NCBI GenBank assembly: GCA_963682025.1
Contig: OY821517.1
Span: forward strand, 341,358,196 to 341,422,195
Source of the DNA: Cordilura impudica
Lineage: Eukaryota; Arthropoda; Insecta; Diptera; Scathophagidae
DNA: 64,000 nt
Reading direction: 5' to 3'
Shown: positions 47,304 through 60,400 of the stretch, piece after piece
How the letters are laid out: each line of letters begins with the position of its first letter
Numbering within the stretch: the stretch's first letter is position 1
Position numbers and translations under genes: made by a program
Notes under the pieces: model-generated
What the model was told of the DNA's origin: nothing
What the model saw: the letters and a program-made list of their open reading frames with translations, nothing else
Databases searched by the model: none

Positions 47304-47714
47304 TGTCCTTTTCGAAAGGACTTTTTTTAATTTCCTCGAAAAAAATTATCAAATTGACCCATAAAGATAGAAGTTAGTTGGATAAGATATTCTACAAAAA
47401 TGATCCACATAAAATTCCACAATATAATTTCTCACAGAAAACTCTCAGATATTAACTTACAACATTTTTTTTTCATTTAGTATAAAGCTCCTTTCGAAAA
47501 AAGTAGACTAGGCTATAAGTTTATTCTGCAAAAAAATTGTCTACTCAGCATGTCGTCTTCTGTTCCAAATATGCTGTTGGACAGTGTAATTAAATGGAAT
47601 ATTACAATAAAAATATTTTACGCTGCGAGAAAAATTATATGTTATTTATTATTATTTTTTTTTTTTTTTAGAAATATGAAAGTTTTATAAAATAAAAATA
47701 AACGTAAACTCATT
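47304..47714 (+). promoter_or_regulatory. Upstream / 5'-UTR region of Nmdar1, with a candidate 3' splice site
   Basis: Between the LINE A tail and the Nmdar1 ATG there are about 410 bp. A perfect small hairpin GTCCTTTTCGAAAGGAC lies at 47,306-47,322. At 47,655-47,671 a run of T ending in TTTAG is a strong candidate intron acceptor, followed by 43 bases to the ATG, so the promoter may lie further upstream behind a 5'-UTR intron. I see no convincing TATA box or initiator. Confidence 0.35.
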
Positions 47715-48079
47715 ATGGATTTGAAAAAATCTATAAAATATGCCTTATTTACGGCTTGCTATTTACTATTTACTGAATTTGTAAATGGCAATGATTCGGA
47801 TGATGCTGAAAAATATAATGTCGGAGGTGTCTTAGGCGATTTTGAAAGTGAAAAGCATTTTCGTTTAACAATATCGGTAAGTTTTACAATATATGCGTAA
47901 TAAAGCATTTTTTTATTTAAAAATAATAACAAAAAAAATCTCTCATGTTGCAGCATTTAAATTTTGATCAAAATTATAAAACAAGTCGTAATATGACCTA
48001 TTATGGCAAAACCATTCGTATGGATAAAAATCCCATCAAAACTGTTTTCAATGTGTGTGACAAATTAATCGACAAAAGA
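47715..48079 (+). CDS. Nmdar1: NMDA-type ionotropic glutamate receptor subunit 1, coding exons 1-2 (partial)
   Basis: Exon 1 is 47,715-47,876 and exon 2 is 47,954-48,079. Both splice in phase 0 with good consensus sites (TCG|GTAAGT; TTGCAG|CAT; AGA|GTAAGT). They encode 96 residues: an N-terminal signal peptide ([20 protein letters not shown], then EFVNG), the [16 protein letters not shown] start of the amino-terminal ligand-binding-like domain, HLNFDQNY, and [20 protein letters not shown], very close to fly Nmdar1. The protein is the obligatory glycine-binding subunit of the synaptic NMDA receptor channel, permeable to calcium. The remaining exons are not in the window. Either they lie beyond 64,000, giving an intron over 15.9 kb with the exchanger gene inside it, or this is a 5' gene fragment. 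Intact frame and splice sites favour the first. Confidence 0.9.
47954..48079 (+). CDS. Nmdar1: Nmdar1 exon 2
   Basis: 42 codons, phase 0 at both ends. The donor GTAAGT at 48,080 has no recognisable exon 3 on the plus strand up to 64,000. Confidence 0.88.
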
Positions 48080-48128
48080 GTAAGTTTATCAAAAATATCC
48101 ATGTATATAAATAATATTTTATATTCAT

Positions 48129-48493
48129 TTAATAATCAATGGGCTCAATTTTCATATCCATACGATGATCACTACCATACGTGTGTATTATTTCCAATTC
48201 ACCCAATAATGTCATTATAAAATATAGAATATAAATCAATATCAAAAATATACCCAAACTACGCCTCAGTATAAAATTGGTGGTAGAGGCGGCAAATATA
48301 AAAAATACCATACCAAAAGCTATAAATATTTTTGAATTCTCGCCCATAGTGCCTTCAGTAGCGCTCTGAAATATTGTAAGCATTACTTGAAAATTGTTCG
48401 TAATCGTAATTTTAAGAGCTTTAAATACCGTTTTATATGCTGGAGACGTACTAGCTTTATATGTCATACCCATGCCAATGCCAACTAATATAT
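48129..48493 (-). CDS. NCLX: NCLX-type exchanger, last coding exon
   Basis: [11 protein letters not shown] completes alpha-2. Two to three helices follow, and the chain ends [10 protein letters not shown] before TAA at 48,131-48,129. Any 3'-UTR must run into Nmdar1 exon 2 on the other strand. Confidence 0.93.
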
Positions 48494-51400
48494 CTTAAAT
48501 AGAAAATAAAAAAAAAAATATATAAAAAATACAGTTAACTCGGTATCTGTAGGAGTATGTATATATGTAGTTATTCCAAAAGTATATTCAAGAGATGTTA
48601 AAGTCAAGTAATAGATCATACATATATCATGTACAATAAAATCAAATCAAATAGTTTGTTCCAAAAATGATTTTTTTTTTGTACAGATCAATTATCGTTT
48701 TTATTAACAGCGAAAACTGAATATATACTTACTAAACAAGGGCCCACCAAAACAAGCAGCAAAACTCATTTTTTGATAACCCGAACGGGCCAGTGAAAGA
48801 TTAGAGACCAAATCGCCAATGCTATTACCCCAGGCAAGTAAAGTACAACCGAGAAAAGAATTACTCCGGTGTGAAACTAAGCCCAAAATATTCAAAATGC
48901 TAATTGTTTCGGCTGCACAGGCATAAATGATGTAAACGGAGCCAACAGCTGATGTAATGGCAAGATACTTCAGGAAGAGAGAGTGTGAGAGGGAAAGAGA
49001 ATTATTTTTTTTCAAAGAATGGATAATATAATAATCTAATCCATAAAAACAAAGTTTTTATTAAAACTCTTTCTTTCTTTATGTATATAATTTTTGAATC
49101 TCTCAGTGACTGTGCGTGACATTGCGAGACTATTTTGAAATAAATCTTTGGTCACAACAAGTCTATGGACCAAGTTTTGGATTGATTGGATGAGGGGAAA
49201 TGGGGTTTAAATCACTCCGGGACTGTGCGAGACTGTGTGACTAACTTTAAGTTAGTATTTCGTGACAACAAGTCTATGGACCAAGTTTCAGATTGATCGG
49301 ATGAGGGGAAATGGGATTTAAATCACTCCATGACTGTGCGTGACTAAGTGTGACTATCTTAAAATTAACCTTTGGCCACAGCAAGTCTATCGACCAAGTT
49401 TCAGATAAATTGGATGAGGGGAAATGGGGTTTAAATCACTCCGTGACTGGACTTGATTATGCGTGACTATCTTTAAGTTAATATTTGGTCATAACAAGTC
49501 AATGGACAAAGTTTCAGATCGATCGGATGAGGGGAAGTGAGATTTTAATATCTCTGTGCTTGTGCGTGACTATGAGTGACTGTCGTGACTATGTCAAAGT
49601 TAATCTTTTTTCACGGCAAGTCTATCGACCAAGTTTCAGATCGATCAGATAAGGGAAAATAGGTTTTCAATCACTCCGTGACTGTGCGTGACTACCCCAA
49701 AATTAATCTATGGAGACAACAAGACTATCGGCCAATTTTCAGATCAATTGGATGAGGGGGAATGGGGTTGCGCCATGGCAGACAGGCAGACCGAGGGTAT
49801 GAGTTAAAAGAAAGAGTTTAATAATCTAATCCATTATTAAAACTCTTTCTTTCCTTACGGATATGAGTTTTGAATATCTCCGCGACTGTGGGTGACTGTA
49901 TGTGACTATCTTAAAATTAATCTTTGGCCACAACAAGTCTAAGAACAAAGTTTCAGATCCATCGGATGAGAGGAAGTGGGGTGACTGTGCGTGACTGTGT
50001 CAAAGTTAATATTTTTTCCACAGAAAGTCTATCGACCAAGTTTCAGATCGATCGGATAGGGGAAATGGCATTTAGATCACTCCGTGTTTGCGCGTGACTA
50101 TGCGTGACTACACCAAAATTAATCTATAGTCACAACAAGATTATGGACTAAGTATCAGATCGATCGGATGAAGGAAAATGACATTTAGATCACTCCGAGA
50201 CTGTGCGTGACTATGCGTGACTGTGCGTGACTAAGTTAAAGTTAATCTTTTTTCCACAGCAAGTCTATTGACCAAGTTTCGAATCGATCGGATTAGGGGA
50301 AATGGGTTTTAGATCACTACGTGACTGTGCGTGACTATGCGTGACTGTGCGTGACTAAGTCAAAGTTAATCTTTTTTCCACAGCAAGTCTATCGACCAAG
50401 TTTCAAATCGATCGGACAAGGGGAAATGGGTTTTAGATCACTACGTGACTGTGCGTGACTATGCGTGACTGTGCGTGACTATGTCAAACTTAATATTTTT
50501 TCACAGCAAGTCTATCGACCAAGTTTCAGATCGATCGGATAAGGGGAAATGGGTTTTACATCACTACGTGACTGCGCGTGACCATGCGTGACTGTGCGTG
50601 ACTAAGTCAAAGTTAATCTTTTTTCCACAGCAAGTGTATGGACTAAATTTCAGATCGATCGGATGAGGGGAAATGACATTTAGAACACCCCGTGACTGCG
50701 CGTGACTATGCGTGACTACCCCAAAAATAATCCTTAGTCACAACAAGACTATGGGCCCAGTTTCAGATCAATTGGATGGGGGAGAATGGGGTCCACCCAC
50801 GACAGACAGAGAGTATGAGTTAAAAGAAAGAGTATAAAAATCAGAGTTCAGAAAAAAACACACACTGAATAAAAAACTCGTACATATATGTAAACAAACA
50901 TAACTTAGACCAACACACACATATTTTTATTTTCATATCAATTATGTTTGTTTTTAAATTTTCTTCGGTGCCCAACACAACCATGACTGTGTTCGTTTTA
51001 ATATTTCGTTATTTACACGAACATTTTTGTATCACGTACTTTTTGTTTCAATCACACATAAAGCACACATTTTTGAGTGTTGCTTTTTTTGAAGTTCATG
51101 TTCTGGTACGTGTACTGAAAAAAAACAGAACATGTACAATAAACAGGTTCGAGTTAAACACGACTTAAAATATAACTGAACTCGAACCTGTTTATTGTAC
51201 ATGTTCTGTTTTTTCTTACTACACGAGACACAACACGACTTAATATATAACTGAACTCGAACCTGTTTATTGTACATGTTCTGTTTTTTCTTACTACACG
51301 AGACACAACACGACTTAAAATATAACTGAACTCGAACCTGTTTATTGTACATGTTCTGTTTTTTTTTCAGTACACGTACCAGAACATGAACTTCAAATAA

Positions 51401-54400
51401 AGCAACACTCAAAAATGTGTGCTTTATGTGTGATTGAAACAAAAAGTACGTGATACAAAAATGTTCGTGTAAATAACGAAATATTAAAACGAACACAGTC
51501 ATGGTTGTGTTGGGCACCGAAGAAAATTTAAAAACAAACATAATTGATATGAAAATAAAGATATTTGTTGTCTGCTTTTGAACAGAACATTGTGTGTTTC
51601 ATGTGTGTATTTTCTGAACCTTGATAAAAATGAGCCAAATTTGCATTCGTTATATATTTTCTTTCGCACTTACCTTATGAAACGATGGCGTTCTATCAGT
51701 TCTTGATTTCAGAAATAATAATGTAGAAACTGGAAACGTCACCAGAGTCGTTAGAGCCCATATAGGAACTCCATAGAATTTAAATTCACCCACTACAAGT
51801 AGAATAAAGCATTCCGTCATTCGGGAATTCAAATCGAGAATTTATACGTACTTACATGTAGCAAAAACAACAAACATTGGCAAAGTGATATTTTGTATAC
51901 AATTCAATAATTTCGACCAACCATGATCGTCCAGATCATAATCGACGACCGGTATTAAACATTTTAAAGTAAATATAATGGGCGCTTTAAGTATCATAAA
52001 AGCTTTGCCAACTTTACTGCTTTCCTGCCATTCCTCCATATCGATGGGATTGATACTTATAAGAAGTTGTGCAAATATATGTGAGTTAGGACTACTATCG
52101 GTCGGTAAGCTAAAAGCTAATCGCTGATTATTAAGTGAGATGCGTGAATTGCGTGATACTATTTCAAAATCCGCTGCTTTAGAGAGACGTTGGTAAAGAT
52201 CGGAAGCTGTTAAAAAAAGTGTTAAAAATTAAATTAAAGGTTGTATTTATGTATGAAACTAGATCAAAATAATTGTATACTAACAGTAAACATCTACAGA
52301 ACCCAAGGCGCGCATTGCTGTCAGGATGAAAAATTTAAAAATCGTTTAATTTTGTATGAATCAGTGTTGTATTAAAATAATAAAAAAAAAAGAAATTACC
52401 TCGAACTTTTCGAATTATAAAGTATTGATCCAAAACTACCACAATTATGTACAAGACATATATGGACAAAATGGCTTTAATGAGATTAAAACAAAAATGT
52501 ATTAGATTGTAATTCACGAAATACTCTTAAGTCCCGGTTCACACGAGGCAATTTTTGTTGGTTGCGCAACTTTTGAGTTTGTTGGAAAGAGGGAAAGGAA
52601 GAGGTGTATTTGGTATGGAGTTGCTTGTACACGGAAACTCATTTTATTGTGCTATTCGTAATTATAAACGTGAAGTTAGCTGCAAGTTATTATTTGACAT
52701 TTCTTATCATTCTCTGCTTTATTTATATTATTATTTTTTTTATTATTCCTTTTTTTCTTTTTCTTTTTCTTTTTCTTTTTTACAAAAAAAGGTTTTTCAC
52801 TTTGAACCAATAATAAATTCTTTTTAGAAAAAGTAAATAAAATGAACTGGCAAAAAACAAGAATTTAGAAGCAAAAGAAAACGAAAATTGCTGGAAACAA
52901 ATTTCTCTCTGTGAACATTAAGGCAACTTTAAAAGAGAATTGCAAAGAAATTGAGCAACAAAAATTGCCTTGTGTTAACCGGGTCTGCAATTTGAAATGA
53001 AGATAAAATGATTTGATATTTTATAATTTAAAAATTTAGTTTTAAAGAATTAAGAGGCTGTGGTCTCAAGGCTATAATAAGCACTTGCTAATATCATATT
53101 TACTTAATAATCAATCATTACACCTGTAATCTAATCGGATACGGGGAATACAATAGCGCTAATAACTCAATATTTCTTTAATCGCTTTATAAATCAGTAT
53201 ATTAGTTGCAGATTGATCTTCTTTCTATGAATACTTTGAAAAATCCATGAGTAAAGATATTTTCTTTAAAAACTCCCGAACAGTTTAAAGTATACAAGTA
53301 GGACCATATCTTCATAGTCTCACGGATTAAGAAATTTCATTTAACAATCAACTAAAAACATTTCTAATTGATCATAAGTTTTGTCGACCTTTTTTGGTAA
53401 ATATTTGTTAAGATTTTTAGAATTCTCTAAAGTGGTAAACATTTTGGTAAACATTTTGCATCTTTATTATAGATTAGGTTTCATTCTATGTTAATTTGAG
53501 AGATCCCATTAAAGTTTTCTCTACGAAAGAAGTGGTGCCCTAATCTAATATTCTTCTCTTTAGTACATTCTACTTAATGTTGATACACCGATGATTTCCA
53601 TTTAATAATTCCCCGTTCTCAAACAGTTAATTTACTTCGAAACTAACACAGAAATCTCGTCTCCAGAGACTACCAAAATAGCACATTTGTGTGCCTTTGG
53701 TTGGAAACAAAATAACAAATAGTCAAAGAACTAACGTATGAGCAAACAAGTAAGAAAATAATGGTCGGTCTAGACTGCTGAGGCAAATGACTGGATATAG
53801 AAAATAAGCATAAGCTATTGTGATTATTTTGTGGCATGGAAATAGGTCAGGAATAGGTCGTAAAATCACTATTTTTCTGAAAAACATATAAACCAAATTT
53901 GGAAAAATCTATGCAATATTTTTTTGGTAGATTTAAGTGAAGATTCAGCTTCATATGGGGTCTATGACTTAACACGGTCGAACAGGCTTTATTTTTGGAT
54001 TATTACTGATTAGTGGGTGTAATAGACACACCTACACCAAATTTTATCGATGTGACAGCGGTTTGTATGAAAAAAAATGTTTGAGGTGTGCGGGTCGGAT
54101 TATTATGATACTGGATCTAAAACTTTAGCGCGCAAAATTTGAGCCAAATCGGACAATGCTTTCTGGACGCGCATTGAGTTCAAAGTTCAAATATGCATTT
54201 ATATGTAAAAATTATAAAAAAAAAGCATTTTCACGAAAATTTTGATGTTAATAATTGGCAGCCAACACATATTTTTATTTTCATATCAATTATGTGTGTT
54301 TCTAAATTTTTTACGGTGCCCAACACAATCATGACTGTGTTTCGTATTAATATTTCGTTAACTACACAAACATTTTTTATCACGTATTTTTTGTTTCGAA

Positions 54401-57400
54401 CACACATAAACCACACAGATTCGAGTATAGCTTTATTTTAAGTTCGTTTTCTTGCACGTGTACTGCTAAAAAAAAAAATAGAACATGTTCTTCAACGCGT
54501 ATATCTAAAAATTAAAACATTATCCTCCTAAGTTATTCGCCATGAAAGTCTTAACTTATCTCCCAAGTTCAGAGAGTATTAACTTCAACTTAAGAAGATT
54601 TCTCTTGAAGATATCTCTCAAATCTCTGAGAGATTTAACTTTCAGAGCTAACAATTTAGTAACGAATTAAAATGTCTAAAAACTCTGAAAAACCCCATGT
54701 TGTTTTATCTTAGAATTTAATCGTGGAATACGAAATCGATAGTTTTCTAAGAACCCAAAGTAAAAATTAAGGGTCAAATTGAAACAAAAAACAAACGAAA
54801 CGATAAAATTATTTAAAAAAACTTCGAAAACAAAATCTTTGTAACTTGTATACAAATACTTAAGATAAATTTGCAAAAATTTTATTTTACGTTACTAATT
54901 TAAAATAAAATTTTTAAAAACTTATACTCGTCAAAACATGTCAATATGGATATCGTTTTATCCGAAAAAAAAAACATGTCAATCATGTCCTTTGAAAATT
55001 GGATTTTTTATTTCCTGCTAATTGTTCATATGTATATTTTTTCAAAAAAAATATGTTAATGACTAAAATATAATGTATCATATAATTAAATTTTATCCCT
55101 TCGATATAATCAATCGTTCGTTTTTTTAAGAGCCCAAATTCGGCAATCTCTTCGTTTAATCGTATTAATTCCTACTAGCAGATTCCAGCGCTCGAAATTC
55201 GAGTGCAATTTTTAGGCAGCTTTATTTTTCAACTTAGCCAATTCACAAACCAACACTTTTATGATTTATTATTATTATGAATGAAGATAACATACTCATT
55301 AACAAACAAATTAACAAATTTAATAAAACACACATTACATATGCATAATTTTATGTATGTGATAGTAGCAGCTTTAAATTCAATTTACTCAAAATAAAGG
55401 AAAACATTTAAAAATCTGTAAATCTGCAAAACGGCTAAAAAGAAATACTTTTCAAATAATATACGTTTAGTCCAAATCGGGATAAAATGGTAGAACAAAA
55501 CATCGGTCACAAGAAATCGCCTAGCCTATTAATATTATAGATAACAATTTACATATATCGTGAAGTCTTTATTCGCAATTGTGGGTTTTTGCATGAAATG
55601 AAACTCGTACAAAAACAGCATGAAAAGGCCGTTTACAACATGATATCTACCAAAAGTAATCAATTGAATTTAAAAATGTTTTAATAAAAATAATTCGATA
55701 ATTGAAAGCGCATATTTGATAGTAGCTATCTGTTATATTATCGTTGGTTATACAACCAGGTGGCATTTTGTTAGAAATTAAAAAAAAAAAAACATTTAGG
55801 CTTAAAACTGATTTTCAATCAATAATGTACTTTACTAATATGTATAGTAAGTAGGGTGACATCAATTTTTTTTTTGGAATTCCAAGACGTGCTGGTCGGA
55901 TTATTGTGTCACTGGACCTAAAACTTTAGCGCGCAAAATTTGAGCCAAATCGGACAATGCTTTCTGGACGCGCATTGAGTTCAAAGTTCAAATATGCATT
56001 TATATGTAAAAATTATCAAAAAAAAAATCATTTTCACAAAAATTTTGATGTTAATAATTGCGTTTCAATTAAATTAATTAATAAACCATAATCTAGAGTA
56101 AATTATCTTTCTAATAAAACAATAAAATCTATTATCGGTTGAAAAACAGCCAAGTTATATCAAGTTCTCCAGGCAATAAATGCGCCACAGAACACTTGAT
56201 TAAAAAAATCGAGCTCACATATTTAAAGACATTGAAATAATTTACAACAACAAGATTTTTGCATTATCCTGATCCCAAAATGATCTTATGTAAAGTATTT
56301 TGCATCTCGTCTATTGTTACACCGTTCTAAATTAAGGTCAAAACGGTACGTATGTATTTCTTAGCACTATTTCAAAATCTCCAATTTTACTTTTTCAAAA
56401 ATTTTGTTCAATAAATTTTTCCGAAATCAACGAGTAGACTTTAAGGTCTTATTAACAAAATATATGTGATTAAAAATGCCAAATTTTGTAGATATCCTGT
56501 TCTAAGTCTGGCGAGGGCAGCGTTTTTATTTCATTTTATTGTGTTTTCATATTTCAAATATGTTTTGAAGTTCTCCATCTTGTAAATTAAGGTTAAATTG
56601 AAATACTATAGACTGTCCCTCTTTAAGGTCAAAGGTCAAATTTAAGGAGATTTACATTTTTTTAAAACAAAATATCGAAATAATATATATTTGTGGAAGG
56701 ATTTCGAAAGAACGTGTTGATAGTATTTTAATAATTCTAAAAAATAATATTCTAGACTTATTTTCTGAAATTAACCCGTGGGATACCCAAAATGTTACCT
56801 AGTTTTAATTTTTTTTCAGAAATATTATATTCATATAAAGGTATATCGAGGGCTTATATTCAAAAAGTGCTATCTACATTTAACAACAATATTAATTTTT
56901 GATTTCAAACTGTTCTCTGATATAACTGTCAAATATAATAATAATTTTGTTATCATACATGATTATTACGACCATTTCTTAATAGATATTGTAGAAAATC
57001 GATCAACAAATACTTTCAGATCTTATTAATAAATTGAATATCCAGGCTAATTTTATTTAAAAAGGCTAATTTTGTAAAAAAAAAAGGGTCTTTTTAAAAA
57101 AAGGGTAATTTAAAAAAGGGTACTTTCTGAAAAAAGGGTGCTTTCTTAAAAAATAGCACTTTTTTAAAAACACTAAATGGGTACTTTCGTAAAATTACGG
57201 TACTTTTCCCAAAATATGTACTTTAAAAACAGGGTTTTTTTAAAGGGTACTTTTTTAAGAGTAATTCTTTTAAAAAGAGTACTTTTTTCAAAAAGGGTAA
57301 TTTTTTGAAACGAGTAAAAAACAGTACATTTTTTAAAAGGGTAGTTTCTGAAACAAGGGTAGTCTTATAAAAAGGGTACTTTTTGAAAAAAAAAAAAAAT

Positions 57401-60400
57401 TTGATTTGTTTAAAAAGGGTACTTTAAGAAAAGGTACTTTTTAAAACAGGGGTCTTTTTAAAAAAAGGTTACTTTAAAAAAAGGGTACTTTCTTAAAAAA
57501 GGGTACTTTCTGAAAAAAGGGTTCTTCCTGAAAAAAGGGTACTTTCTGGAAAAAAGGGTACTTTCTGAAAAAAGGGTGCCTTCTTAAAAAAGAGCACTTT
57601 TTAAAAAAGGTAAATGGGTACTTTCAACAAAGGTACTTCTTAAAATTAAGGTACTTTTTCCCAAAAAATTTACTTTTTAAAACAGGGTAGTTTTTTTTAA
57701 AGGGTACTTTTTTTTAAAGTAATTCTTTTAAAAAGGGTACTTTGTTCAAAAAGAGTAATTTTTGAAAAGAGTAAATTTTTCAAAAATAGTACATTTTTCA
57801 TAGGGGTAGTTTTTAAAGCAAGTATAGTAGTATTTTTAAAAAAGGGTACTTTTTGAAAAAAAAATTTGATTTGTTTAAAAAGGGTAGTTTAAGAAAAGAT
57901 AATTTTTTAAAAAAAGGGTCTTTTTTAAAAAAGGGTACTTTAAAAAAGGGTACTTTCTGAAAAAAGGGTACTTTTTGAAAAAAGGGTATTTTTGAAAAAA
58001 TTAGGGTATTTTTTCCGAAAAATTTACTCTTTAAAACAGGGTAGTGTTTTTAAAAAAGTGTATTTTTTAAGAGTAATTATTTTAAAAGGTACTTTTTTCA
58101 AAAAGGGTACTTTTTTGAAAAGAGTAAATTTTTTTAAAATAGTAAATTTTTGAAAAGGATATTTTTTGAAACAAGGGTAGTATTTTTAAAAAAGGGTACT
58201 TTTTGAAAAAAAAAATTTGATTTGTTTAAAAAGGGTACTTTTAGAAAAGATACTTTTTAAAAAAAGGTAATTTTTAAAAAAGGATGCTTTTTAAAAATAT
58301 ATTCTTTTTTATTTTTCTTTTTAAAAACTTACGATTTTGTTTTATAAAATTTTTTCGTTAATATTGGCGATTTTCTTTATTATATCGTGATAACGATAAA
58401 AAAAAAAAATCTTTTGTTTGTTAGATTTATCGTCATTTTTCAGACATATTGCAATTACTACTGTAATTAATATGCAATTTTTAATTTTGTTTAAATGGTG
58501 CGTGGTAAAGAAGAAGAAAGCATATATTTCAAGAATTCATAACTGCACTGTATTCTTAATCGGACCGGTTTCTGGCATTTCAGCTGACCAAAAAGTGGAA
58601 GTACGAGTGTATGTGAAGGTTCATGGTACAAAACCTCACGGCCGCGCTAAGTAGAAAAAAATGTTCATATAGAAACAATCTATTCAATTAAAAAATAACA
58701 ATTATCACAATGTTCAATAAATCGCTGATGAAGGCTGAAATGCCAGAAACCGGTCCGATTAAGAATACAGTGCAGTTATGAATTTTTGAAATATATGCTT
58801 TCTTCTTTACCACGCACCATTTAAAAAAAAAATCATTTGAGTCCGATCACAGAGAAGATGTGTAAACATCTAGTAATTAAAAATTTTTTTATGTCATTTT
58901 TAAAATCAAACAAAAAGCGTCATCTATTTATCACTTATAGCAAAAACTGTTTCAGATAATTCAACAACCCTTTGCTGTAAAACGTTAAAAATATCCCAAT
59001 ATAAACGTATATAAGTGATACACAGATGACGCTTTTAAAAAAGTGGCATAAAAAAACAATGTTATATCATAATTTTTTCACCAATACATTCATAAGTCAC
59101 ACAGCGTTATCTGCTTCAGCTCACACCGATATGAGTTACGCTGTTTTTGTGATTGTATTGTGAAATAGAAATTTACCCCCTGCGCGAATAGATGTTTACA
59201 CATCAAAAAATGTATGACAATACTTGCTTAAGCTAGTGTAACACGTGCAGTTTAACTGTACAAATGAAACAAATGCCACAACAACAATGGCGACAGTAAT
59301 AAGATGAATCACAATATATACACATTTTAAGAAAGAGTTTTTTCACATTTTCGTTCATATCTCGTGACCCTTTGAACCGATTTTAATGATTTTAAATAGT
59401 AACTCCTTTGGGATGTTGGTAAACGTTTTTATGCAAAAAGGAAGAAAGAGTCTAGCTTAGTTATTGAGAGTGTAAGCGTGATTCTAAAAGACAGACGGAC
59501 AGACGGTCATCGCATTGAAATCTCGGGACTTATGGAACTGATCTGGAATTAACTTAATTTTAAATAGCAAGCTGCTCAGGATATCAATGAATAATTTTCA
59601 ATTAAAAATGAGTAAGCAACCTCACCCATTGAGGGCGTGATTGTGATTTATACAGACGGACATCGTTAAGGAAACTCCGCTTGTTGTAAGCATCAAGAAT
59701 ATACAGTGGGTGTCAATATATTGGAAACTTTTAAAAAATTCTGAATTTGTTTTTTAATAATTTTGCGGTAAGTCCTAAAGTTTTGAATTTTTTTAAGAAA
59801 TTACTTGTTCGTGTGTTCTCTATCGAACGGTAACATATTTGTTACAAAAAATACAATAAAAAACAAGTAAGAAAATTATAGTCGGTCTAGACCGACTATA
59901 CGATACCCTATACCATGCGTTTAGAAACCCTATCTCTTAGGCCCAACTAACTGGACATAGAAAATAAGCAAAAACCAAATTTGAGTGGGATTTTTATTAA
60001 TTTTTTTTGGCTGCAGATATGAAAAAGTTCATATCGGATGCTATATCTGTATGGAGACTAGGTCCAAAAATGGACCAATCCTGATCATGTTTGGAAAAGT
60101 CTCTTGTATTTTGCAAAAATATATAGAAACAAAATTTGAGAAGAATCAGTGCAATATTTTTGTTTTTTAATAGATTTAAGTGAAGATCGGGAAGCAGCTC
60201 TATATGGGGTCAAAGGGATCATTTTTGCACTACTCATTAATGGATGTAATAAACGCATACAAACCCAATTTGAGTAAGATCTATATGACTATTTGGATCT
60301 TATGGCAATTTATGTCGATTTCATAGGGGTAATTTGTATGGGGGCTAGGTCTGAACATGGACCGATTCTCACCAATTTCAATACCGTTCATCCCATGGCC

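Noticed and set aside
51032..51541. 169-residue minus-strand frame with repeated [10 protein letters not shown] blocks
   Set aside because: It is exactly the palindrome arm plus the three 75-bp core units.
58418..58654. 78-residue frame ending in [12 protein letters not shown]
   Set aside because: It lies across one arm and the spacer of the 95-bp inverted repeat; the basic ending has no counterpart upstream and no domain is visible.
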